A DNA stretch of 12,650 nt from Kitasatospora phosalacinea (lineage in GTDB: Bacteria; Actinomycetota; Actinomycetes; Streptomycetales; Streptomycetaceae), in NCBI RefSeq assembly GCF_000717185.1, contig NZ_JNYE01000144.1, positions 1-12,650 on the forward strand, read 5' to 3'. How positions within the stretch are numbered: the stretch's first letter is position 1; each line of letters begins with the position of its first letter. The notes under the pieces were generated by a model, which saw nothing but the letters and a program-made list of their open reading frames with translations, had not been told where the DNA came from and did not search any database. The translations under genes and the position numbers were made by a program. Shown one piece after another: positions 1-5,378 of this stretch.

Positions 1-99
1 GACATCCCCATCATCACCCTCGACGCCCGACGCCGGGACAGCGCCAAGAGCGCCCTCATCACCCTCGTCGAACACGCCCTCCTCGCCCGACTGCGGTGA
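1..99 (+). CDS. C-terminal fragment of conservon-type (CvnD-like) small GTPase
   Basis: The window opens inside a plus-strand reading frame that ends at a TGA at 97-99. The 32 visible residues contain D-I-P-I-I-T-L-D-A-R-R-R-D-S-A-K followed by L-V-E-H-A-L. This matches the end of the Ras/Rab-like GTPases that form the fourth component (CvnD) of Streptomyces conservons, whose C-terminus typically reads as a 'DAR-R-S-K ... LVEHAL' pattern. The family acts at the membrane with a sensor-kinase-like protein, a roadblock protein and a DUF742 protein. The GTP-binding P-loop and switch motifs lie outside the window, so function cannot be confirmed here. The gene is convergent with cimA and shares a terminator with it. 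Identification rests on a short tail and is an inference from remembered family sequences. Confidence 0.65.
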   Translation, partial: DIPIITLDARRRDSAKSALITLVEHALLARLR

Positions 100-132
100 C
101 GGGGCCCGCCAAGGGGTAATGGACACGCCAGA

Positions 133-164
133 AGGGGGCGTGCGGAGCCTTCCGCACGCCCCCT
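133..164. terminator. Bidirectional hairpin terminator between convergent genes
   Basis: A perfect 14-bp stem (133-146 paired with 151-164) encloses a 4-nt loop (GCCT). It lies 33 nt past the stop of the plus-strand GTPase and 25 nt past the stop of cimA on the minus strand, so it is placed to end both transcripts. There is no strong T-run on either side, which is usual for high-GC actinobacterial terminators. Confidence 0.85.
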
Positions 165-189
165 GGGCACTTCCGCGCACCGACCGCCG

Positions 190-1794
190 TTACGGCTGCT
201 GATCGGCCCTCAGCAGCCCGTAGGTGTACGCGTCCTCCAGCGCCACCCAGGACGCGGCGATCACGTTGTCCGCGACGCCGACCGTCGACCAGGTCGCGCT
301 GCCGTCGGTGGACTCGATCAGCACCCGGGTCTTCGAACCGGTGCCGTGCTGGCCCTCCAGGATCCGGACCTTGTAGTCCACCAGCTCCAGCTTCGCCAGC
401 GGCGGGTAGATCGGCTCCAGCGCCGCCCGCAGCGCCTTGTCCAGCGCGTCCACCGGGCCGTTGCCCTCCCCGGTGGCGACCTTCCGCTCGCCCTTCGCCC
501 ACAGCTTCACGGTCGCCTCGTTGCCCGCGAAGCCCTTCGGGCCCTGCTCGCTGATGGTCCGCCAGGACTCCAGCTCGAAGAACCGCTGCCGCTCGCCGCC
601 GTTCACCTCGTCGCGCAGCAGCAGCTCGAACGAGGCGTCCGCCGCCTCGTAGGTGTAGCCGAGGCTCTCCTGCTCCTTCACCCGGGCCACCACCCGGCCC
701 GCCAGGTCGCGGTCGCTGGACAGGTCGTAGCCCAGCTCCTTGCCCTTCAGCTCGATCGAGGCCCGGCCCGCCATGTCGGACACCAGCATCCGCATGGTGT
801 TGCCGACCAGCTCCGGGTCGATGTGCTGGTACAGGTCCGGGTCGACCTTGATCGCGGAGGCGTGCAGGCCCGCCTTGTGCGCGAACGCCGAGAAGCCCAC
901 GTACGGCTGGTGGGTGGACGGCGTCAGGTTCACCACCTCGGCGATGGCGTGCGAGATCCGGGTCGTCTCGGCCAGCGCCCCGGCCGGGAGCACCCGGCGG
1001 TCGTACTTGAGCTCCAGCGCCGCGGCGACCGGGAACAGGTTCGCGTTGCCGACCCGCTCGCCGTAGCCGTTGGCGGTGCACTGCACGTGGGTCGCCCCGG
1101 CGTCCACCGCGGCCAGCGTGTTGGCCACCGCGCAGCCGGTGTCGTCCTGGGCGTGCATGCCGATGCGGGCGCCGGTCTCCGCCAGCACGGTGGCGACGGT
1201 CTCGCGCACCCCGGACGGCAGCATGCCGCCGTTGGTGTCGCACAGCACGACGACGTCCGCGCCGGCCTCGTGCGCGGTCCGCACCACGGCCAGCGCGTAC
1301 TGCGGGTTCGCCTTGTAGCCGTCGAAGAAGTGCTCGCAGTCGATGAACACCCGGCGACCCTGGGCGCGCAGGAACTCCACGCTGTCCCGGATCATCTCCA
1401 GGTTCTCCTCCAGCGTGGTGCGCAGCGCCAGCTCGACGTGCCGGTCGTGCGCCTTCGCCACCAGCGTCACCACCGGCGCGCCGGACGCCACCAGCGCGGC
1501 CAGCTGCGGGTCCTCGGCGGCCTTCCCGCCGGCCCGGCGGGTCGCGCCGAACGCCACCAGCTGGGCGTTCTGGAACTCCAGCTCGGCCTGGGCGCGGGCG
1601 AAGAACTCGGTGTCCCGGGGGTTGGCCCCGGGCCAGCCGCCCTCGATGAAGCCGACCCCGAAGTCGTCCAGGTGGCGCGCGATGGCCAGCTTGTCCGCCA
1701 CCGTGAGGTTGATGCCCTCGCGCTGGGCGCCGTCGCGGAGCGTGGTGTCGAAGACGTGGAAACCGTCGTTCGGGCGGTTGTTGGCCTCGGTCAT
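190..1794 (-). CDS. cimA: Citramalate synthase
   Basis: The 534-residue product belongs to the DRE-TIM metallolyase family (LeuA/CimA/homocitrate synthase). It condenses pyruvate with acetyl-CoA to (R)-citramalate, the threonine-independent entry to 2-oxobutyrate and isoleucine. The TIM barrel starts with F-D-T-T-L-R-D-G-A-Q (residues 15-24), carrying the catalytic Arg20 and metal-ligand Asp21. The metal region is H-A-Q-D-D-T-G (214-220), and G-Y-G-E-R-V-G-N ends at the ligand Asn250. The C-terminal third (about 395-534) is the LeuA-type allosteric domain that normally binds the feedback amino acid. Many actinobacterial orthologues are annotated as 2-isopropylmalate synthase, but the 534-aa length and the text resemble the CimA (TIGR00977-like) branch. 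The ATG at 1794 has GGAGA (1805-1809) 10 nt upstream. The second His of the usual HxH is Gln216 here. The 5' region carries a possible attenuator (separate entries). Confidence 0.93.
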   Translation of the reverse strand: MTEANNRPNDGFHVFDTTLRDGAQREGINLTVADKLAIARHLDDFGVGFIEGGWPGANPRDTEFFARAQAELEFQNAQLVAFGATRRAGGKAAEDPQLAALVASGAPVVTLVAKAHDRHVELALRTTLEENLEMIRDSVEFLRAQGRRVFIDCEHFFDGYKANPQYALAVVRTAHEAGADVVVLCDTNGGMLPSGVRETVATVLAETGARIGMHAQDDTGCAVANTLAAVDAGATHVQCTANGYGERVGNANLFPVAAALELKYDRRVLPAGALAETTRISHAIAEVVNLTPSTHQPYVGFSAFAHKAGLHASAIKVDPDLYQHIDPELVGNTMRMLVSDMAGRASIELKGKELGYDLSSDRDLAGRVVARVKEQESLGYTYEAADASFELLLRDEVNGGERQRFFELESWRTISEQGPKGFAGNEATVKLWAKGERKVATGEGNGPVDALDKALRAALEPIYPPLAKLELVDYKVRILEGQHGTGSKTRVLIESTDGSATWSTVGVADNVIAASWVALEDAYTYGLLRADQQP

Positions 1795-1925
1795 GGCCCT
1801 GGGTTCTCCGTTCGGTGGAGTTACTGCGTCTGCCGGGATCGGAATCCGGCTCCACTGTCCAGCATCCCGCGCGCGTCCCCGGTGTCTCCGGACCCCTCGT
1901 GAGGGCCCGGTGCCGGTCCGGGAGG

Positions 1926-1960
1926 CAAAACAAAAGACCCCTCGCGGGTGCGAGAGGTCT
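1926..1960 (-). terminator. Intrinsic terminator / candidate attenuator in the cimA leader
   Basis: On the minus strand, 1960-1950 (AGACCTCTCGC) pairs with 1945-1935 (GCGAGGGGTCT) around an ACCC loop. The stem is 11 bp with a single G-U wobble (positions 1955/1940). In the plus-strand transcript the same position would be a C-A mismatch, so the structure favours minus-strand RNA. It is followed at once by UUUGUUUUG, a U-tract that is rare in DNA this GC-rich. The hairpin lies 140 nt before the cimA ATG and 167 nt beyond the stop of the Uma2 frame. It could terminate Uma2 transcription, attenuate cimA, or both. Confidence 0.75.
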
Positions 1961-2017
1961 GCGCGCGGGTCTGGACGCTCGTGGTCGCTCCGCGGTCGGG
2001 GTGGTGCCGTGGAGCGG

Positions 2018-2068
2018 TCACTGCGGACCGGCGCGCCTGCTGCTAATAATCAGCGAAAGCGAGGACAC
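2018..2068 (-). other. Possible 16-residue leader peptide upstream of cimA
   Basis: A GTG at 2066-2068 opens a 17-codon frame reading M-S-S-L-S-L-I-I-S-S-R-R-A-G-P-Q and stopping at TGA (2018-2020). It holds Leu (CTT), Leu (CTG) and two adjacent Ile codons (ATT ATT). ATT is a rare Ile codon in this genome, where ATC dominates. A short peptide rich in the end-product amino acid, followed by a terminator, is the classic layout of translation-coupled attenuation. The weak point is initiation: the nearest strong Shine-Dalgarno (AGGAGG, 2087-2092) is 18 nt upstream of this GTG, too far to be normal. I therefore treat the peptide as a hypothesis. Confidence 0.25.
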
Positions 2069-2127
2069 CCTCGCAGTCTTGCACAGCCTCCTGACGCGAG
2101 CGCGGGCGTCTCGCCATCCGGAACGGC

Positions 2128-2692
2128 TCAGGCCGGCCGGTCCGTCGCCAGGTCGAACCCGAACGGCTTCGGCAGGGGCAGCGGGTCCCCGAACGGGACG
2201 GAGGTGGTGGCGGTGTACTCGCCACCTTCCGGGTGGCCGTGCAGCACGACCTGACCGGCCTTCCGGTCCACCAGGAGGTAGAGCGGAATCCCCGCTGCGG
2301 CGTAGCCCTTCCGGCTTGTCCCGGCGGTCCTTGGCGGGATTGCTGGAGGTGACCTCCAGGACCATCAGGAGCCGGTCCGGCTTCATCCACGAGGGCTGAC
2401 CGTCGAACGCTCCCTCGTCGGCGAACGTCCCGTCGGGGATGAACCTGCCGCCGGGGACGATCAGCCCCTTGTTGCCGGCGAACGTGATATCCGCGTCGCA
2501 CAGCCGGAACACCTGTCGGACGATCCGACCGATGGCCCCCTCGTGGTCACCGTCTGGCGGCGGCGTCACGATGATCTCCCCCTCGACAAGCTCGGCCTTG
2601 AACCCCTCCGGGGTGTCCAGGGCGAGGAAGGCGCCCAGGAGGACGTCCTCCGGGCTGCGGTGGACGTCGGCGTCGTACGTCTCGGCGGTCAT
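2128..2692 (-). pseudogene. Uma2-family (DUF820) putative endonuclease, frameshifted
   Basis: The ATG at 2692 follows a good ribosome site (AGGAGGGAGG) and opens a Uma2/DUF820 protein with a PD-(D/E)xK-like fold. Visible candidate catalytic residues are Asp87 (I-P-D), Glu113 (L-E-V) and Lys126 (R-D-K). After codon 128 the frame breaks at a GGG run (complement of 2306-2308). Dropping one G restores the family text G-Y-A-A-A-G-I-P-L-Y-L-L-V-D-R-K and continues to P-F-G-F-D-L-A-T-D-R-P-A with a TGA at 2128-2130. The repaired product would be about 187 residues, normal for the family. Unrepaired, the frame reads out-of-family Arg/Gly-rich sequence to 2018. A sequencing indel or a recent mutation is likely. 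Uma2 genes are very abundant in streptomycetes and their cellular role is unsettled. The catalytic residues precede the break. Confidence 0.85.
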
Positions 2693-2745
2693 GGTCCCTC
2701 CCTCCTGTCCGAGCCGTTCAACGAGTGGAGCGCTTCCGAAGCTAC

Positions 2746-2782
2746 CGGGCCCGGGCATTCCGCCGTGAAATGCCCGGGCCCG
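2746..2782 (-). terminator. Hairpin terminator downstream of ilvE
   Basis: A perfect 14-bp stem (2746-2759 with 2769-2782) has a 9-nt loop and begins 11 nt after the ilvE stop on the minus strand. It sits between ilvE and the ribosome site of the Uma2 gene, so the two are probably separate transcription units. Confidence 0.8.
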
Positions 2783-2792
2783 CGGTCCGGCG

Positions 2793-3905
2793 TCAGGCGA
2801 TGGTGTGCATCCAGCCGCGGGTGTCCGGGGCCTGGCCGCCCTGGATGGCGAGCAGGGACTCGCGCAGGCGCAGGGTGACGGGGCCGGGCTCGCCGGTGCC
2901 GACGGTCCAGTCGGCGCCGGCCGACTTGACGTGGCCGACGGGGGTGATGACGGCGGCGGTGCCGCAGGCGAAGACCTCGGTGATGGTGCCGTCGGCGTTG
3001 CCGCGCTTCCACTCGTCGGTGGAGATCCGCCGCTCCTCGGTGCGGTGGCCGAGGTCGGCGGCGAGGGCGAGCAGCGAGTCGCGGGTGATGCCGGGCAGGA
3101 GGGAGCCGGAGAGCTCGGGGGTGAGGACGGTGGCGTCCTCGCCCTCGCCGAGGACGAAGTAGAGGTTCATGCCGCCCATCTCCTCCACCCACTTGTGCTC
3201 GTTGGCGTCGAGCCAGACCACCTGGTCGCAGCCCTTGGCGGCGGCCTCGGCCTGGGCGACCAGCGAGGCGGCGTAGTTGCCCGCGCACTTGGCGGCGCCG
3301 GTGCCGCCGGGCGCGGCGCGGACGTAGTCCTCGGAGAGCCAGACCGAGACCGGCTTGACGCCGCCGGAGAAGTAGGCGCCGGCCGGCGAGGCGATGATCA
3401 TGAAGAGGTAGGAGTTGGCGGGGCGGACGCCCAGGCCGACCTCGGTGGCGAACATGAAGGGCCGCAGGTAGAGGCTCTGCTCGGGCTCGCTGGGCACCCA
3501 GTCCCGGTCCTGCCGGACCAGCAGCTCGACCGCCTCGACGAAGGTCTCGACCGGGAGCTCGGGCATCGCCAGGCGGCGGGCGGAGGCCTGGAAGCGGGCG
3601 GCGTTGGCCTCGGGGCGGAAGGTCGCGACGGAGCCGTCGGCCTGCCGGTACGCCTTGAGGCCCTCGAAGATCGACTGCCCGTAGTGCAGCGTCATGTTGG
3701 CCGGGTCGATCTCCAGCGGCGCGTACGGGGTGAGCTGGGCGTCGTGCCAGCCCCGGCCCTCGGTCCACCGGATGGTGACCATGTGGTCGGTGAAGACCCG
3801 CCCGAAGCCGGGGTTGGCCAGCCGGGCCCGGCGCTCCTCGGCGGACAGCGGGTGCGCGGTGGGCTTGAGGTCGAACGTGATGGGGGCCGGGGCGGTCGTG
3901 CTCAT
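2793..3905 (-). CDS. ilvE: Branched-chain amino acid aminotransferase
   Basis: The 370-residue product is a fold-type IV PLP enzyme that reversibly transaminates the 2-oxo acids of leucine, isoleucine and valine with glutamate. The PLP lysine is Lys206 in [12 protein letters not shown], matching the mammalian BCAT motif G-D-Y-K-V-G-G-N-Y. Other family blocks are [13 protein letters not shown] (74-86), L-Y-L-R-P-F-M (145-151), [10 protein letters not shown] (241-250) and [11 protein letters not shown] (309-319). Length is typical. The ATG at 3905 is preceded by AGGA at usual spacing. The frame stays open upstream to another ATG (4001), but those codons (CGA, GTA, ACA, TCT) look non-coding, so I kept the downstream start. 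The leuB-ilvE gap is 182 nt and contains inverted repeats, so ilvE may have its own promoter. Confidence 0.96.
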   Translation of the reverse strand: MSTTAPAPITFDLKPTAHPLSAEERRARLANPGFGRVFTDHMVTIRWTEGRGWHDAQLTPYAPLEIDPANMTLHYGQSIFEGLKAYRQADGSVATFRPEANAARFQASARRLAMPELPVETFVEAVELLVRQDRDWVPSEPEQSLYLRPFMFATEVGLGVRPANSYLFMIIASPAGAYFSGGVKPVSVWLSEDYVRAAPGGTGAAKCAGNYAASLVAQAEAAAKGCDQVVWLDANEHKWVEEMGGMNLYFVLGEGEDATVLTPELSGSLLPGITRDSLLALAADLGHRTEERRISTDEWKRGNADGTITEVFACGTAAVITPVGHVKSAGADWTVGTGEPGPVTLRLRESLLAIQGGQAPDTRGWMHTIA

Positions 3906-3973
3906 GGCTTCCTGTCCTTCACCGTGTGGTTGGGCGGGGCCTTCGAACCGTCGGGCGGGGAGAGAACGCACGA

Positions 3974-4017
3974 CGGCACGGCCCACTGTCGATACTCGCA
4001 TCCAGGGGGCCGTGCCG
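3974..4017 (-). repeat. 11-bp inverted repeat in the ilvE upstream region
   Basis: CGGCACGGCCC (3974-3984) and its exact reverse complement GGGCCGTGCCG (4007-4017) flank a 22-nt spacer about 69-112 nt upstream of the ilvE start. In RNA it would form a stable long-loop stem; as DNA it could be a paired operator. The function is unknown. Confidence 0.6.
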
Positions 4018-4047
4018 GACAGCCGGGCGGCTGTTCTCGCTGTGCTA

Positions 4048-4063
4048 CCGGCCCACCGGCCGG
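4048..4063 (-). terminator. Short GC hairpin downstream of leuB
   Basis: CCGGCC (4048-4053) pairs with GGCCGG (4058-4063) across a 4-nt loop, 24 nt past the leuB stop on the minus strand. It is a small stem without a T-run, so it may be only a weak terminator. Confidence 0.4.
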
Positions 4064-4087
4064 AAGGGTCGTCGTCCGGGCCGGGTG

Positions 4088-5125
4088 TCAGCCGGCTACT
4101 CGGGCGGCCAGCGCGTCGCCGACCTGGGAGGTCGAGCGGGCGCCGGTGCGCTCGGTGAGGTCCGCGGCGACGGCGGCCTCGACCCGGGCGGCCTCGGCGG
4201 TGAGGCCGAGGTGCTCCAGCAGCATGGCGACGGACAGCACGGTGGCGGTCGGGTCGGCCTTGCCCTGGCCGGCGATGTCCGGGGCGGAGCCGTGCACCGG
4301 CTCGAACATCGACGGGAAGTCGCCGCTGGGGTTGATGTTGCCGGACGCGGCCAGGCCGATGCCGCCGGTGACGGCCGCGGCGAGGTCGGTCAGGATGTCG
4401 CCGAACAGGTTGTCGGTGACGATCACGTCGAAGCGCTCGGGCTGGGTGACGAAGAAGATCGTCGCCGCGTCGACGTGCAGGTAGTCGGTGGTGACCTCGG
4501 GGAACTCCCGGCCGACCTGCTCGAAGATCCGGGTCCACAGGTGGCCGGCGTGCACCAGCACGTTGTTCTTGTGGACGAGGGTGAGCTTCTTGCGCGGGCG
4601 GGCCTGGGCCCGGCGGTAGGCGTCGCGGACGACCCGCTCGATGCCGAACGCGGTGTTCAGCGACACCTCGGTGGCGACCTCCTGCGGGGTGCCGGTGCGC
4701 AGCGTGCCGCCGTTGCCGACGTACGGGCCCTCGGTGCCCTCGCGGACGACCACGAAGTCGATGCTCGGCTCGCCGGCCAGCGGCGACTTCACGCCCGGGA
4801 GCAGCTTGCCGGGGCGCAGGTTGATGTGGTGGTCGAAGGCGAACCGCAGCTTGAGCAGCAGCCCGCGCTCCAGCACGCCGGACGGGACGCTCGGGTCGCC
4901 GATGGCGCCGAGCAGGATCGCGTCCTGGCCCTTGAGCTCCTCCAAGACCGCGTCGGGGAGGGTCTCCCCGGTGCGGTGGTAGAGCCGTGCACCGAGGTCG
5001 TACTCGGTGGTCTCCAGCTTGGTGTCGGAGGGCAGGGCGGCGCGGAGCACCTTGAGGCCCTCGGCCACGACCTCCTGGCCGATGCCGTCACCCGGGATCA
5101 CTGCGAGACGAATGGTGCGAGACAT
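4088..5125 (-). CDS. leuB: 3-Isopropylmalate dehydrogenase
   Basis: The 345-residue product oxidatively decarboxylates 3-isopropylmalate to 2-oxoisocaproate with NAD+, the third step of leucine synthesis. Enzymes of this family can also act on 3-methylmalate in the citramalate route to isoleucine. Recognisable blocks are P-G-D-G-I-G-Q-E-V near the start (11-19), [11 protein letters not shown] (102-112), [13 protein letters not shown] (128-140), H-K-N-N-V (185-189), [12 protein letters not shown] (237-248, with the metal-ligand Asp residues) and [14 protein letters not shown] (275-288). I chose the ATG at 5125 because the conserved text starts a few residues later. A longer frame from 5161 adds 12 unconserved residues. 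The only SD-like GAGG abuts the ATG, and a TACTGT box 7 nt upstream suggests a leaderless transcript. Confidence 0.96.
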   Translation of the reverse strand: MSRTIRLAVIPGDGIGQEVVAEGLKVLRAALPSDTKLETTEYDLGARLYHRTGETLPDAVLEELKGQDAILLGAIGDPSVPSGVLERGLLLKLRFAFDHHINLRPGKLLPGVKSPLAGEPSIDFVVVREGTEGPYVGNGGTLRTGTPQEVATEVSLNTAFGIERVVRDAYRRAQARPRKKLTLVHKNNVLVHAGHLWTRIFEQVGREFPEVTTDYLHVDAATIFFVTQPERFDVIVTDNLFGDILTDLAAAVTGGIGLAASGNINPSGDFPSMFEPVHGSAPDIAGQGKADPTATVLSVAMLLEHLGLTAEAARVEAAVAADLTERTGARSTSQVGDALAARVAG

Positions 5126-5132
5126 ACCTCGG

Positions 5133-5138
5133 ACAGTA
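5133..5138 (-). promoter_or_regulatory. Candidate -10 box for a leaderless leuB transcript
   Basis: TACTGT on the minus strand fits the actinobacterial TANNNT -10 pattern. It ends 7 nt before the leuB ATG, the distance expected if transcription starts at the initiation codon. The -35 region is weak (about 3 of 6 consensus bases at a 17-18 nt spacer). Confidence 0.35.
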
Positions 5139-5314
5139 CAACCGTCCCACGGCCTGGGCACGGACCGTCCACGATCCGGACGCGGCGTCAGGCGAGCTCG
5201 CCCTCGACCTCGACCGCCGGCAGGACGGGCCGGGGCGGTTGCGCCGGTTGAGCCCGACGTTCGTCCCCCGCCACACCTGCCGGCCGGCCGGAGCCGCGTC
5301 CGTCAGTGCTCGCT

Positions 5315-5352
5315 CCACGGGGCCTGGTCGACGCTCGTCAGTGCTCCCGTGG
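5315..5352 (-). terminator. Possible weak terminator downstream of the S8 peptidase
   Basis: A 7-bp perfect stem (5315-5321 with 5346-5352) encloses a 24-nt loop, starting 26 nt past the peptidase stop on the minus strand. The long loop and missing T-run make this a weak call. Confidence 0.25.
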
Positions 5353-5378
5353 TGGGGGTTCCGGCCTGTCCGACCGGG

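Larger units (their letters stand above)
1795..2127 (-). promoter_or_regulatory. 333-nt untranslated leader/control region upstream of cimA
   Basis: No gene is supported in this stretch. Read on the minus strand, it runs from the end of the broken Uma2 gene to the cimA start. In transcription order it contains an AGGAGG (2087-2092), a small hairpin GCGAGG-GTGT-CCTCGC (2059-2074), an AT-rich patch with two ATT codons (2045-2050), and an intrinsic terminator with a U-rich tail (1926-1960). A further 131 nt, with no recognised element apart from the cimA GGAGA, reach cimA. I found no convincing -35/-10 pair. If transcription starts before about 2100, the terminator becomes an attenuator for cimA. 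If it starts after 1926, the hairpin only ends upstream transcription. Confidence 0.5.
5126..5378. other. 253-nt intergenic region, no supported gene
   Basis: Between leuB and the S8 peptidase I see no coding signal: possible short frames have poor third-position GC and no ribosome site. The region holds an exact 11-bp direct repeat CGTCAGTGCTC (5301-5311 and 5336-5346). The arms CCACGGG (5315-5321) and CCCGTGG (5346-5352) could form a loose hairpin downstream of the peptidase stop. The end nearest leuB carries its probable -10 box. Confidence 0.5.

Noticed and set aside
346..1902. A 518-codon plus-strand frame opposite cimA
   Set aside because: It is an antisense shadow with repetitive Arg/Leu/Val/His composition and no ribosome site. 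cimA is unambiguous.
1998..2012. GGGGTGGTGCCGTGG on the plus strand, resembling a T-box core (AGGGTGGNACCGCG)
   Set aside because: It is on the wrong strand for cimA, no plus-strand gene follows, and the rest of a T-box leader (specifier stem, terminator) is missing.
1821..2021. A 66-codon minus-strand frame between Uma2 and cimA
   Set aside because: It reads straight through the terminator hairpin and U-tract, with mixed composition and no ribosome site.
2043..2117. A 24-codon minus-strand frame from the ATG at 2117 (M-A-R-R-P-R-S-R-Q-E-A-V...A-D-Y) as the cimA leader peptide
   Set aside because: It has no ribosome site and no enrichment for Leu, Ile or Val codons. The overlapping Leu/Ile frame fits better, though it too has a weak start.
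3903..4001. Longer ilvE from the ATG at 4001
   Set aside because: The 32 extra codons have atypical usage and overlap the inverted repeat. The ATG at 3905 has a ribosome site and fits family length.
5126..5161. Longer leuB from 5161
   Set aside because: The 12 added residues are not part of the conserved N-terminus and would place the -10 candidate inside the gene.
5088..5318. A 76-codon minus-strand frame between the peptidase and leuB
   Set aside because: It overlaps the leuB start in another frame and has no ribosome site or recognisable protein text.
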